DNA of 51,750 nt from Marinobacter bryozoorum. GTDB lineage: Bacteria; Pseudomonadota; Gammaproteobacteria; Pseudomonadales; Oleiphilaceae. Position 1 is the stretch's first letter. Each line of letters opens with the position of its first letter. Made by a program: the position numbers and the translations under genes. The notes beneath the pieces were generated by a model. It had not been told where the DNA came from and searched no databases. It worked only from the letters and a program-made list of their open reading frames with translations. Where the stretch lies: positions 1-51,750 of the forward strand of contig NZ_JAKZAH010000026.1 in assembly GCF_023156245.1 (NCBI RefSeq), in the 5' to 3' direction. Of the stretch, positions 15,184-25,600 are shown piece after piece.

Positions 15184-17885
15184 CGGGACTCCAGTTCAAA
15201 CTCGATGGAGACCGGACCCTCGCTGCCTTCCCCGGGCCTTACTTGCGGTGCCTTCAGGAAAATCTGCTCCCCGGAGACGCCGTACTCCTCTTCCAGCAGG
15301 CGCTTCAGGCTGGTGCCACGCTGGTCGGCCAGTGCCTCAAGGGCCCCCTCAGGCAAGGATTTACCTTCCGCCAGGGTTGCTTCAAGGGCCGGGGTATCCA
15401 CTGAATCGAGCGCAACGCCACGGATTGTCAGTACGATTTCCTTTCTCGTCTCCAGCACCTTCGCTACCGTTTCCATCTTGGTGTATTCACCCATGGCGAG
15501 GGTGGTTTCTCCGGCCATGAAATCCACGCCTCCCAGCTCTTCGGGGGAATAATTGCCCAGGTCCACGACAGACCCCAGCAGGTCAAAAGGCGACATGGCG
15601 GCTTTGACCAGGGAGGCCCGCAAGGTTCGCATCATGATCGGCCCCAGGTTGAATTCCGGGTCCGCAAGGTCCCCGCTGACCGGTATTTCCAGGCTTACCC
15701 GGTTGCTGTCGTCTCGCAGCAGGGCCAGGCCGAGCCTGACCGGTGCGGTGATTTCGGCGTCACTCTGTACCGCTTCTCCCAGCTCCAGTCGCTCCAGCTG
15801 AAGGGTATTGGTGGCCTCAAGCCGGGTGCCCTGAAGTTCGTAGTGGCCTTCGCCGGATAGCTTGCCGCTGTCTACCAGGTACCCCAGATAGAAACCAAAA
15901 TAGGGATTCAGTACAGGCATGGAAAGGTTTTCCAGCGTGGCATTAACCTCCGACCGGCCGTCCGTCCCCAGGGTGGCCAGGGTGCCCTCGGCCCGGAAAT
16001 CGCCCGAGTCGTCCAGGACACCACGAAGGCTGAAACGACCCTGCTGCGGCCTGATATTGCTCAACCCCGCCACCGACGCCTGCACGTCATGCAGCCGGCT
16101 GGTGAAGGGCGGCCGGGGCGTGTGGTCTGTGTAACGGATCTCGCCATTGGACAGCTCAAGCTGCCGCAGCCGGAAAATCAGCTCAGGTGGCGCGTCGCCT
16201 CCAGCGCTGTCTTCCTGTTGACTCCTGGCTGGCCCCATAAGGCGAACGAGGTTCAGCGGCTTGTGAGGGTACTGGACAACACCAAGCTCCGGCTCGGACA
16301 AGGTTACCGTGCCCAGCTCCAGCCGGGCCGGGGCAAAGTTGTATTCAATGGGATCAAGGCGCAGCTCTCGCCATGCCAGGGTACTGTCGTCTTCATCCGG
16401 TAACCGGCCACTGAACTGGCTGATGCTGCCCCGGCCACTGAAGGTGCCGGTCAGGGGATCGTCCTGCACATCAAGATCGATGTTGCCGGACAGGTTCAGC
16501 ATGCCATCCCTGACTTCAAGTTCGCTGACTTCTGCCAGATAGCCGTTGAACGGAGCCATAATCACCTGGTCGAAGGTGACACCACCCTCAAAGGTCAGGG
16601 GAGCCAGCGTGAACTGACCATTGGCCGAGGCTGTTCCACCCTGCACCAGCGCAGCACGGGCCTGGTAGGTAATAGGCTCTTCCAGTTGCTCGGTCATGGC
16701 CCCCAGGCTTAGCTCAACCTCCTGCAGAGCCAATTCCACCGGCGTCGACGGACGCTCATCCCGCCAGTCGATGGTGCCCTTGCTGATGTCCAGGCGACCC
16801 ACAGACCACCGCAAAGGCCCGGAATCGTCACTATCCTGCCCCGGAGAGGCGTCACCGTCCCGGTGCAGGGGGCGGGTCAAATTAAGGGTGCCATCACGAG
16901 CCAATTCAGCGTCCAGGTGGAGCGACTCTCCGGCTATGGCAGAAATCACCAGCTCTGGCCCGTCCATATTGAAAGCCACGCCCTGCATCGCCAGGGTGTC
17001 GGCACTGGCAATGACCTGCCCCGGCTGTTCCGGATCGGCCAGTTTCAGATTGCCGGCTTCAAGCTGACCATCCCGGGTCGCCAGGGCAACGCCCCTGTCG
17101 TCATAGGCAAACTGGTAAGCGGTTGCAAAGGACAGCCGGCCACTATGAATACGCCAGGGCAGATAATCCCCCAGCCAGCTCTGCAGGTCGCCGGCGCCGA
17201 CATCCTCCAACGACAGGCGACCGTTGGACCAAAGCGGCGCTGCGTTAAGACTGCCCTGGCCTTCCAGCACCTGCTCACCCATGGCTGCCTGCAGGGTGTA
17301 GTTACCCGCTTCATCCTGCTGTGAGCCGGCCACGTCGGTAACAGTCAGGCCGATGGCTTCCACTGTGAAGGTGCGAATCTCTTCCTTGCCTTCCGCTGGT
17401 AGTCTCCTGATCTGCAGGCGACCGCCATTAACAACGCCCTCACCCAGCATCCATTGAACCGGACTGTTGTCTGCGTCAGCCCCAGCATTTGCCCGCCAAT
17501 CCGCAGCCAGGTTGGTACCGCCCCCGGGGAGCAAGTCCAGTCGCAGGTAGGGATTTTCCAGTGCAAAATGCTGAGCGTTGAAGGAGCCACGAACCAGTTG
17601 TAACAACCCCAGGTCGAGGACGATTTCGTCGGCACTGAAAACCTGTTCGCCGCCATCATCCGTGGCATTGACGTCGTGTGCCGAAAGGCTGAAGGTGAAA
17701 GGGTTGAAGCTGACGTTCCCGGTGTCAGCATCCCAGCCAAGGGACTGCTCTACCCGCTCCGGAATCATCGAAGTCAGGTAAAGGGGAACCAGGCCGAATC
17801 CGATGACCACCCAGGCCAACGCCAGCACCAGCAACCAGAACCACCAGCGGCGGTAGGCAGGTTTGCGTCGGACAGTTTCGGTCAC
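15180..17885 (-). CDS. DUF748 (AsmA-like) domain protein
   Basis: A 901-residue protein with a single N-terminal membrane anchor (WWFWLLVLALAWVVIGFGLVPLYL) followed by a long, beta-rich periplasmic region. It resembles DUF748/AsmA-like proteins, related to the bridge-like proteins that move lipid between membranes. The pattern includes repeated LxLxxLxLxxG(R/E)(L/I) strands and the near-terminal segment MVSPFDLLGS-like (here MSPFDLLGSVVDLG). The C terminus has an OmpA-like or BamB-unrelated helical segment with EEYGVSGEQIFLKAPQ. The GTG at 17885 is chosen because GGAG lies 8 bp upstream; a TTG at 17957 has no such site. It is coupled to yfbR downstream. The function is inferred from the family only. 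Confidence 0.8.
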   Translation of the reverse strand: MTETVRRKPAYRRWWFWLLVLALAWVVIGFGLVPLYLTSMIPERVEQSLGWDADTGNVSFNPFTFSLSAHDVNATDDGGEQVFSADEIVLDLGLLQLVRGSFNAQHFALENPYLRLDLLPGGGTNLAADWRANAGADADNSPVQWMLGEGVVNGGRLQIRRLPAEGKEEIRTFTVEAIGLTVTDVAGSQQDEAGNYTLQAAMGEQVLEGQGSLNAAPLWSNGRLSLEDVGAGDLQSWLGDYLPWRIHSGRLSFATAYQFAYDDRGVALATRDGQLEAGNLKLADPEQPGQVIASADTLAMQGVAFNMDGPELVISAIAGESLHLDAELARDGTLNLTRPLHRDGDASPGQDSDDSGPLRWSVGRLDISKGTIDWRDERPSTPVELALQEVELSLGAMTEQLEEPITYQARAALVQGGTASANGQFTLAPLTFEGGVTFDQVIMAPFNGYLAEVSELEVRDGMLNLSGNIDLDVQDDPLTGTFSGRGSISQFSGRLPDEDDSTLAWRELRLDPIEYNFAPARLELGTVTLSEPELGVVQYPHKPLNLVRLMGPARSQQEDSAGGDAPPELIFRLRQLELSNGEIRYTDHTPRPPFTSRLHDVQASVAGLSNIRPQQGRFSLRGVLDDSGDFRAEGTLATLGTDGRSEVNATLENLSMPVLNPYFGFYLGYLVDSGKLSGEGHYELQGTRLEATNTLQLERLELGEAVQSDAEITAPVRLGLALLRDDSNRVSLEIPVSGDLADPEFNLGPIMMRTLRASLVKAAMSPFDLLGSVVDLGNYSPEELGGVDFMAGETTLAMGEYTKMETVAKVLETRKEIVLTIRGVALDSVDTPALEATLAEGKSLPEGALEALADQRGTSLKRLLEEEYGVSGEQIFLKAPQVRPGEGSEGPVSIEFELESR

Positions 17886-17978
17886 TTCGTTCGCTCCTTT
17901 AAGGTTCTCAAGCGCGCGTGATCCTGAAAGAATATAGAAGCGTAGATTCGAACCCAACCTTTATATCAGGAATCCCCG

Positions 17979-18614
17979 ATGGATATAGGTGATATGCGCC
18001 GCGATTTCGAGAGCGAAGGCCTCGACCGCGAGCAACTGGACGATGACCCCGTACGGCAATTCGAACTCTGGTTCAATGACGCCAGGAATGCCGGTATTCT
18101 CGAACCCAACGCCATGTCGCTGGCCACCACCGGTGCTGATTCCCAGCCGGACCTGCGCACAGTATTGCTGAAATATTTCGATCACGACGGTTTCGTATTT
18201 TATACCAATTATGGCAGCCGCAAGGCCGGTGAGCTGGAAGAAAATCCGAAAGCGGCCCTGCTCTTTCCCTGGATTGGCCTCAACCGGCAGGTCATCGTGC
18301 AGGGTACGGTCACCCGGGTGAGCCAGACAGAGTCACTGCGATACTTTGCCAGTCGGCCAAGGGGCAGCCAGCTCGGTGCCTGGGTATCAGAACAGAGCAA
18401 GGTCATCCGCTCCCGGGGACTGCTGGAACAAAAGGTAGCCGAGATCAAACGCAAGTTCGGCGATGGTGAAATCCCGCTGCCCTCATTCTGGGGGGGATAC
18501 CGGGTGGTTCCCCATCGCATCGAATTCTGGCAGGGTCGCCCGAGCCGACTGCATGACCGTTTTGAATATCTCAGGAGCGACAATGGCTGGACCATCCAAC
18601 GACTCCAACCCTGA
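17979..18614 (+). CDS. pdxH: Pyridoxine/pyridoxamine 5'-phosphate oxidase
   Basis: This FMN enzyme of 211 residues makes pyridoxal 5'-phosphate. Diagnostic segments include RTVLLKYFDHDGFVFYTNYGSRKAGELEENPKA (FMN and substrate binding), the R-Q-V motif in LNRQVIVQGTVTRVS, SRPRGSQLGAWVSEQS, and the C-terminal FWGGYRVVPHRIEFWQGRPSRLHDR and RLQP end. The ATG at 17979 has AGGAA upstream. The gene diverges from the DUF748 gene. Its 3' end overlaps the next gene by 32 bp. Confidence 0.97.
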   Translation: MDIGDMRRDFESEGLDREQLDDDPVRQFELWFNDARNAGILEPNAMSLATTGADSQPDLRTVLLKYFDHDGFVFYTNYGSRKAGELEENPKAALLFPWIGLNRQVIVQGTVTRVSQTESLRYFASRPRGSQLGAWVSEQSKVIRSRGLLEQKVAEIKRKFGDGEIPLPSFWGGYRVVPHRIEFWQGRPSRLHDRFEYLRSDNGWTIQRLQP

Positions 18615-19347
18615 ACGGGCCAGCATTTCCGTCTGGCTTGGGCGCCAACCCCTGGAGCCCTACGACTTTCCCGACTGGCTGGGCCCCTACGAACGGGAAG
18701 TGGCCTCGGGCATGGCCACGGGCCGGTTGATGGAATTTGTCCATAGCCGCTGGCTGGTGCGCCAGGCCCTCTATGGTGTCAGCGGGCACGCCCCCCACCT
18801 GTGTCGCCCGGTACACGGCCGCCCCGTGGCTTCGGCAGAGCCCGAAGGCTGGCACCTCTCGCTGAGCCACAGCCACGGCATGTCGGCCTGTGCCGTGTCC
18901 TCGCGGCAGGGTATCGGGGTTGATATAGAGCCGCTTTACCGGGACATCAACTGGCGACGCATCGTTCGCCGGTGGTTCACCGCAGGAGAGCAGGAATGGC
19001 TACTGTCCCAATCCGACCAGGACACCTTCCTTCAGGTGTGGACCCTCAAGGAGGCCTGGCTCAAGGCCACAGGGCGCGGCATTGCCAATAACCTGCGAAC
19101 GCTGGAGGTCAGTGCCAACCTCGACCTGGTCGGTGACCGCCCCGGCGAAACCTGGCATGCGGCACTCACCCAGGCCGAAGGCTATGTGATTGCCGTGGTC
19201 TGGCAGGATGAAAGTACCGAGGCAGCACCGGCCCTCCACCTGGTCCATGCCAGCGATGAGGCGCACCTGGTGCCAGCTGAGCTAGAACGGCTGGCCGAGC
19301 AGCCCTGGATAATCTGTCCTGTAACGCAAAAGAGCGCAGATAACTGA
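18583..19347 (+). CDS. 4'-phosphopantetheinyl transferase (Sfp type)
   Basis: This 254-residue enzyme transfers phosphopantetheine from CoA to carrier-protein domains. The two Mg/CoA motifs are visible: GVDIEPLYRDINWRRIVRRWF and VWTLKEAWLKATGRGI. An upstream segment (WHLSLSHSHGMSACAVS) corresponds to the substrate-binding region. The start at 18583 is set by a near-perfect AGGAG 5 bp upstream, even though it lies inside pdxH; an earlier in-frame ATG at 18463 would overlap pdxH much further. No PKS, NRPS or fatty-acid synthase gene is nearby, so its target cannot be read from context. Confidence 0.9.
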   Translation: MAGPSNDSNPERASISVWLGRQPLEPYDFPDWLGPYEREVASGMATGRLMEFVHSRWLVRQALYGVSGHAPHLCRPVHGRPVASAEPEGWHLSLSHSHGMSACAVSSRQGIGVDIEPLYRDINWRRIVRRWFTAGEQEWLLSQSDQDTFLQVWTLKEAWLKATGRGIANNLRTLEVSANLDLVGDRPGETWHAALTQAEGYVIAVVWQDESTEAAPALHLVHASDEAHLVPAELERLAEQPWIICPVTQKSADN

Positions 19348-19368
19348 CCTGTCGGAGGAACCGGGTTC

Positions 19369-19980
19369 ATGGATCAGATTGTCGAACGATGCCCATGGTG
19401 CGGTACTGACCCGCTTTATGTGGATTACCACGACCTGGTGTGGGGACGCCCGGAAACCGATGACCACGCCCTGTTCGAAAAGCTCTGCCTGGACGGCCAG
19501 CAGGCCGGTCTGAGCTGGATCACCATCCTCCGCAAGCAGGAAAACTACCGCGCCGCCTACGACAACTTTGACCCGGAAAAGATCGCCCGGTACAGCGAGC
19601 GTGACGTCGAGGCACTGCTGGCTGATCCGGGCATTATCCGCAACCGCCTGAAAGTGGAATCCATTATCCGCAATGCCCGGGCCTGGCTGGCCATGCAGGA
19701 GCAGGGCGAGCCCCTCAGCCAGCTGCTGTGGTCCTTTGTGGACAACCGGCCCATCCAGAACCGCTGGCAGAGTATCAGCGAGGTACCCGTGACGACGCCG
19801 GAATCCAAGGCCATGTCCAAGGCCCTCAAACAGCGCGGATTCAACTTCGTTGGCCCCACCATTGTGTACGCGTTCATGCAGGCCACCGGCATGGTCAACG
19901 ACCACCTGGTGCAGTGCCCCGCCCACGAGCCCTGTCGCGAACTGGGTACCCCGGACCAGTTTTTCTTGCCAGGTCACTGA
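19369..19980 (+). CDS. tag: DNA-3-methyladenine glycosylase I
   Basis: A protein of 203 residues that removes 3-methyladenine from alkylated DNA. It carries the Tag zinc site (Cys in ERCPWCG at the N terminus, His in YHD, and His/Cys in QCPAHEPCREL at the C terminus). It also has the family core GLSWITILRKQENYRAAYDNFDPEKIA and FVGPTIVYAFMQATGMVNDH. GGAGG precedes the ATG. It follows the PPTase gene by 21 bp and probably shares a transcript. Confidence 0.96.
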   Translation: MDQIVERCPWCGTDPLYVDYHDLVWGRPETDDHALFEKLCLDGQQAGLSWITILRKQENYRAAYDNFDPEKIARYSERDVEALLADPGIIRNRLKVESIIRNARAWLAMQEQGEPLSQLLWSFVDNRPIQNRWQSISEVPVTTPESKAMSKALKQRGFNFVGPTIVYAFMQATGMVNDHLVQCPAHEPCRELGTPDQFFLPGH

Positions 19981-20047
19981 TCCTTCCCCCTGTTCACGGC
20001 GTAATTCCGGTATCGCTCAACCACCTTTACCCAATGGGGATTTACCC

Positions 20048-20353
20048 GTGCGCATTACCCTTGCCGAACTGCACAAGGCCGGAACCGGCCCGGTGACGCT
20101 GCTGGAAATTCTGTCCATCGAAGGACAAAAATACATGGCCCGCCTGAACCTGGGGGACCAGACCCTGATCCTGTCCGACCCCCAGGGTCGGACCCGTCTG
20201 TTCCGCAGCAGCTGGGAGATACTGGATACCCTGAGTGACCTGGAGATTCATTGTAGCGAGGTGGTCCACAACTCCGCCTACAACGAAATGGTGGGCATGG
20301 CGCCGTCTCCAGTGGACCCGCTACGTATCCGCATCCAGGGGCAACCGCAGTGA
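20048..20353 (+). CDS. Small conserved hypothetical protein (DUF6482-like)
   Basis: A GTG start with GGGGA seven bases upstream gives a 101-residue soluble protein. It contains TLLEILSIEGQKYMARLNLGD and ILSDPQGRTRLFRSSWEILDTL. The fold looks mixed alpha/beta without signal or membrane segment. Its composition and layout recall the small DUF6482 family of marine gammaproteobacteria; the family name is from memory and only moderately sure. It overlaps the next gene by 4 bp (GTGA), so the two are translationally coupled. Confidence 0.65.
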   Translation: MRITLAELHKAGTGPVTLLEILSIEGQKYMARLNLGDQTLILSDPQGRTRLFRSSWEILDTLSDLEIHCSEVVHNSAYNEMVGMAPSPVDPLRIRIQGQPQ

Positions 20354-20799
20354 TCTCCGTTGAAAGACTGGCCATCCTGGTCGGGGTGGCCGGGCTGATT
20401 CCGTTTCTTGCCGGGGTGATCGGGCTCCTGCTCATGCAGGAACACGCCGGCTGGCTGATTTCCTGGTTCCATATCTACAGCGCCGGTATCTTGGCCTTTA
20501 TGGCCGGGGTCTACTGGCCGGTGGCCATGCAGCTGGAAAACCGGTGCTATCCGTTGTCACCGGTCGTCACACTGGTTATCAGCCAGGTCATCTTCCTGGT
20601 GGGCGGGCTGGCCCTGTTGCTGCCGCTGGAATGGCGGGCGCCGGTGTATCCGGTGGCGTACATCGCGCTCTGCCTGATCGATGTGCGCTGGCTCTATAAC
20701 TACTGGCCATTGTGGTATCGCCGGCTGAGGGTGTGGCTGACCGCAGTGGTCGTGCTGTGTCAGATGGCGGTGACGGGCTGGTTACTGCTGCAACACTGA
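20350..20799 (+). CDS. DUF3429-type small membrane protein
   Basis: A 149-residue protein with four or five membrane segments. It carries the family-like core FHIYSAGILAFMAGVYWPVAM and a C-terminal half rich in Trp and Tyr (LIDVRWLYNYWPLWYRRLRVWL). The GTG start overlaps the preceding stop. The function of DUF3429 proteins is unknown; no catalytic motif is seen. Confidence 0.75.
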   Translation: MISVERLAILVGVAGLIPFLAGVIGLLLMQEHAGWLISWFHIYSAGILAFMAGVYWPVAMQLENRCYPLSPVVTLVISQVIFLVGGLALLLPLEWRAPVYPVAYIALCLIDVRWLYNYWPLWYRRLRVWLTAVVVLCQMAVTGWLLLQH

Positions 20800-20880
20800 C
20801 GTTGGTGACGACCCGTTAACAACCGGTGGGAAAGAGGGAAGGGACTGGAAGGAAAGCCGGGACCAGGGGACCGGAAGGCA

Positions 20881-20928
20881 CCCGGCACCAAGTGCCGGGC
20901 ACCCCGATCAGGAGGCAAGACGTCCTCC
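20881..20928. terminator. Hairpin pair between convergent genes
   Basis: CCCGGCAC-CAA-GTGCCGGG (20881-20899) is a perfect 8-bp hairpin. A weaker GGAGG/CCTCC hairpin follows. They lie between the convergent DUF3429 gene and the aspartokinase gene. Neither has a clear T-tract, so the terminator role is inferred from position. Confidence 0.45.
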
Positions 20929-20990
20929 CTTACCAGCGGACGAAGCGACCGGTTCCGTCCGCCGATAACCGCTGTACCTGGAGCAGGGCC

Positions 20991-22433
20991 TCAGGCCGCC
21001 ACGATGGCGTATTCGTGGTTGTGGGGCTCGATCAGGACTCCGTGGAGGGCCACGATGGCCTTCTCGTAGTTGTCCTCGTCCACCACGAACTGGATATCCA
21101 CCTGGCGCATGCACTGGTGAACTGCCAGCACGCTGATTTCCTCATCCGCCAGCGCCTTGACCGAGCGTGAGAGGATACCCGGCACTTTCATGTCGGAACC
21201 AATGGCCGACACCAGAGCCACCTTACGGGTATTGAGTTCCGCATTGGGGAAGGTTTCTTCCAGCGCCTTGACCACCCGCTTCACGTGCTTGAGGGTGCTG
21301 TCCACGTAATGGGTGATGGTGTTGGCGTTGGTGTCCTTGGACACAAACCGCACCTTGAAGCGGCTCAGCACTTCCAGGATCCTGCGGTCATAGCCCGGCT
21401 CGCCCTGCATGTCCTGGTCGAATACCTCGATGGCGAAGATGCCCTTGGCGCCGGCAATGATTTCCACCCGGGGCTTCTCACTGACGTAGTCGCCGGTGAT
21501 CAGGGTACCGGTGTGCTCCGGCTCGAAGGTGTTCTTCACCCGCAGGGGGATTTCGTTCTGGCGCAGGCCCTTGCCGGCACGGGGATGGATGGCTTCCATA
21601 CCCAGGTTGGCCAGCTGGTCCGCCACGTCGTAGTTGGTCCGGCCCAGGGGCACCACCTTGTCGGCACCCACAATGTTGGGGTCGGCGGAGCTCAGGTGAT
21701 ATTCCTTGTGGATGACCGCTTCGCGGGCATTGGTAATCACTGCCACCCGGCTGAAGGTCATCTCGCTGTAACCCCGGTCGAAGGTACGCATCAGGCCTTC
21801 CTTGCACTGGGCATAGCCGGTCACGATGGGCAACTCACGGGTCAGGTCAACAGCGTCGAATGCCTGCTTGAGTTTTTCATCCAGCGGCAGCAATTCGTTG
21901 TCGCGCCAGCCGGTAAGATCCACGAAGCGGGCGTTGATGCCTTCCTGCTGAAGCTTGAGGGCGGTATTGAAGGCACTGTGGGCCTCGCCGATACCCGCCA
22001 GCATCTCCCGCACGGTCAGCAGGTGCTCTTCCAGCTGGAACTGGCCGTAGGAGCACAGTCGCTGGAGGTCGATCAGGCAGCCGCGAACGCCTTCGATACG
22101 GTCGGTAATGAACTGGTCAGCCTGCTGCTTGAGCATGGGATCGACGAACAGTTCGCCGTTGATGTCGGTGAGGAACTTCACCAGCTTGGTGAGATCATCA
22201 CCCCACGCCCAGTCAGACTCGGCGTCGGCAAACAGGGCATAGACGCCCGGCTCGCCGGTTTTCTTGTGCTCCAGAAGCTCGTTGGTCACGCCACCATAGG
22301 CAGAGACCACGAAGATGCGCTGGTACAGGTCATCTTTCTTGCGATCGCCGATGATGATGTTATCGCGGACCGCCTCGTAGTTGCTCATGGAGGTACCGCC
22401 GATCTTCTCGACGGTATGTAATTGGCTAGTCAT
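20991..22433 (-). CDS. Aspartate kinase, ectoine-biosynthesis type (Ask_Ect)
   Basis: This 480-residue aspartokinase starts ectoine synthesis by phosphorylating aspartate. The N-terminal KIGGTSMSNYEAV replaces the usual KFGGTS, and an insert-bearing kinase domain with SAYGGVTNELLEHKKTGEPG follows; both are characteristic of the ectoine-linked Ask_Ect group. Two ACT domains sit at the C terminus (near IFAIEVFDQDM and VLAVHQCMRQVDIQFVVD). This group is known to escape normal lysine/threonine feedback. The gene follows ectB after 128 bp with no ectC between. A hairpin lies in that gap. Confidence 0.92.
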   Translation of the reverse strand: MTSQLHTVEKIGGTSMSNYEAVRDNIIIGDRKKDDLYQRIFVVSAYGGVTNELLEHKKTGEPGVYALFADAESDWAWGDDLTKLVKFLTDINGELFVDPMLKQQADQFITDRIEGVRGCLIDLQRLCSYGQFQLEEHLLTVREMLAGIGEAHSAFNTALKLQQEGINARFVDLTGWRDNELLPLDEKLKQAFDAVDLTRELPIVTGYAQCKEGLMRTFDRGYSEMTFSRVAVITNAREAVIHKEYHLSSADPNIVGADKVVPLGRTNYDVADQLANLGMEAIHPRAGKGLRQNEIPLRVKNTFEPEHTGTLITGDYVSEKPRVEIIAGAKGIFAIEVFDQDMQGEPGYDRRILEVLSRFKVRFVSKDTNANTITHYVDSTLKHVKRVVKALEETFPNAELNTRKVALVSAIGSDMKVPGILSRSVKALADEEISVLAVHQCMRQVDIQFVVDEDNYEKAIVALHGVLIEPHNHEYAIVAA

Positions 22434-22502
22434 GGTGTTTCCGTCATTATCCTGCAGAATGAATGGCCAGGGAGGTCAGCAAGTGCCCGTGCCGCGACAT
22501 TG

Positions 22503-22534
22503 ACAGCTCCCGGGACCAGCCCGGGGAACTGTCA
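22503..22534. repeat. Hairpin in the ectB-ask gap
   Basis: GACAGCTCCCGGG and CCCGGGGAACTGTC are largely complementary around a short loop. It occupies the place where ectC would be expected. It might be a partial terminator or processing site, or the join left by a deletion. Confidence 0.6.
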
Positions 22535-22561
22535 AATCAACCCGCGGGGGTCACTGGCGTC

Positions 22562-23986
<1,425 letters not shown>

Positions 23987-24502
23987 TCAGCCCTTGCGCG
24001 TGAAAGGACCTATGCGCAGCAGGAATTCGGAGTCGTGCTCCCCACCGAAGTGCAGTTCTTTCTCGAAATGCTCGGTGTAGGTCAGTTCGGCACCCATGTC
24101 CCGGGCGAAGGAGCGGAACAGTGCCCAGGAGGCGTCGTTGTCCTCGGTGATAGTGGTCTCGAGGAACTTCACGTTCCGGCAGGCGTCGCGCTTCACGATT
24201 TCCTTGAGCATACGCTTGGCCAGTCCCTGACCGCGTCCTTTCTCATGAACGGCGACCTGCCAGATAAATAGGGTGTCGGGCTGCTCGGGGGGGATGTAAC
24301 CGGAAATGAAACCGACCAGTTCGCCGTCCATTTCCGCCGCCACGCCGGTCTGGGCAAAGTGGCTGCACTGCAGGAGGTTGCAGTAGATCGAATTGGGGTC
24401 GAGGGGTGGGCACAGGCCCACCAGATTGTGGAGCTTGTAGCCATCATCCTTGACCGGCGCGCGGAAGGTGATGGCGGTGGTATTTGAACCTTCGGTTGTC
24501 AT
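23987..24502 (-). CDS. ectA: L-2,4-diaminobutyrate N-acetyltransferase
   Basis: A GNAT acetyltransferase of 171 residues that makes N-gamma-acetyl-diaminobutyrate. It has the EctA signature LVGLCPPLDPNSIYCNLLQCSHF, the acetyl-CoA motif VHEKGRGQGLAKRML, and ETTITEDNDASWALFRSFARDMGA. It is the first gene of the operon and is preceded by a strong sigma-70-like promoter. With ectB it supplies the direct precursor of ectoine, but the synthase gene is not in the window. Confidence 0.97.
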   Translation of the reverse strand: MTTEGSNTTAITFRAPVKDDGYKLHNLVGLCPPLDPNSIYCNLLQCSHFAQTGVAAEMDGELVGFISGYIPPEQPDTLFIWQVAVHEKGRGQGLAKRMLKEIVKRDACRNVKFLETTITEDNDASWALFRSFARDMGAELTYTEHFEKELHFGGEHDSEFLLRIGPFTRKG

Positions 24503-24535
24503 GTCGGATCTTTTCGCTGCAAACGTTAGTGGTGA

Positions 24536-24563
24536 ATTATATAGACCACAAAAGAAAAATCAA
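24536..24563 (-). promoter_or_regulatory. Sigma-70-like promoter of the ectoine operon
   Basis: On the minus strand TTGATT (24563-24558) and TATAAT (24541-24536) are 16 bp apart, about 35 bp ahead of ectA. The -10 is a perfect consensus. Salt control, known for ect promoters, cannot be read from this sequence. Confidence 0.7.
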
Positions 24564-24634
24564 CCGGGCACCCGGGCCGCGGCAAGTCCGGACCGGCGCC
24601 TTTGCCAGCAGCAGGTCACAGACACTCATTCATA

Positions 24635-25600
24635 TTAGATCAATCTCTCGCCGATTCCATTAAGAGGCAGCAATTGTTCCGGGGAGAGCGACGTACCGTT
24701 AAGGATACGATGTCGATATGACAGCTCGGCGTCACTCCCTGCCGGCCACAGGCGGTCGAACAGTGTGAGCCACGCCTGGAGGGGAAAACCCACCGGCATC
24801 AGGGAACCGTGCAGCGAACCGACCCAAGCAGCCGCCAGCGCCCCTTCTGGCGCACCGTTGAGCGCCAACCTTGCAACCAGTCCGCGGGCATCACCCGCCA
24901 GGTTACCCATCCCTGCAGAACCATTATTGAGGAACAGACGGGGGCGGCCCTCCACGTTCAGGTGCCGGGCAACCGGCAGGCAGGTATGGGTACTGACAAT
25001 GACATCGGCGTCGCTCTGCCGGAACCAGCCGGCAAGCTGGCCGGCACCGTCCTGCTCAAGGGCCTCATGGGACAACCCCCACCCGGCCAGGGATTCCGGA
25101 TCACCATGCAGAATGACAACCTTTAGGCCTCCAAAGATCAGGCAGCGGTAACGGGTCAGGTCCGCCAGTCTTTCCTGCAGATCCGGATGGTTTCCGGCCA
25201 CCGTTTGCAGGCGTTCCATGATGCGATTGGAACGCTCAACCACCTCATTATCAACGAAATCTGGATAGGCGCAGCCGCACCCGGCCCCGTCTGCGGGCCT
25301 GGCCAGTTCATACTCCACATTACCGGTGATGGCGTCGTGGGCCATCACCCGGTTGTTGATCGCCCGAAACAGGTCGTCGTGCACATTGAACCAGTTGAAA
25401 TCGCCGTTGAAGACCAGCTTCACTCGTACACCCTCCTGCCGCTCACGCGCCGCCATGGCCTCGATTTCGTCCAGGGCTAAGGGGTTACCGTACAACCCCC
25501 CGATCACATAGAGCACGTCGGCATCGCAGGCTTCGGGGGTGGCCGTAAGTTGCTCCGGGCGATAGCGGTAATGCAGTGGGCAGCTGCGTCCCTCACTCAT
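24635..25600 (-). CDS. Calcineurin-like metallophosphoesterase, degenerate metal site
   Basis: A 321-residue protein that follows the YfcE/ApaH-like metallophosphoesterase layout with altered motifs. GGLYGN replaces DxHGN, so the first Asp and His are missing. FNGDFNW keeps the GD; GNVEYE stands for GNHE; HGDPE is retained; and STHTCLP stands for GHTHxP. It may bind fewer metals, act on an unusual substrate, or be non-catalytic. The ATG overlaps the stop of the upstream symporter gene (ATGA), which ties it to that gene. A cysteine-bearing GAGCGCAYPDF segment is unusual. No signal peptide, so cytoplasmic. Family call fairly sure; activity unknown. Confidence 0.7.
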   Translation of the reverse strand: MSEGRSCPLHYRYRPEQLTATPEACDADVLYVIGGLYGNPLALDEIEAMAARERQEGVRVKLVFNGDFNWFNVHDDLFRAINNRVMAHDAITGNVEYELARPADGAGCGCAYPDFVDNEVVERSNRIMERLQTVAGNHPDLQERLADLTRYRCLIFGGLKVVILHGDPESLAGWGLSHEALEQDGAGQLAGWFRQSDADVIVSTHTCLPVARHLNVEGRPRLFLNNGSAGMGNLAGDARGLVARLALNGAPEGALAAAWVGSLHGSLMPVGFPLQAWLTLFDRLWPAGSDAELSYRHRILNGTSLSPEQLLPLNGIGERLI

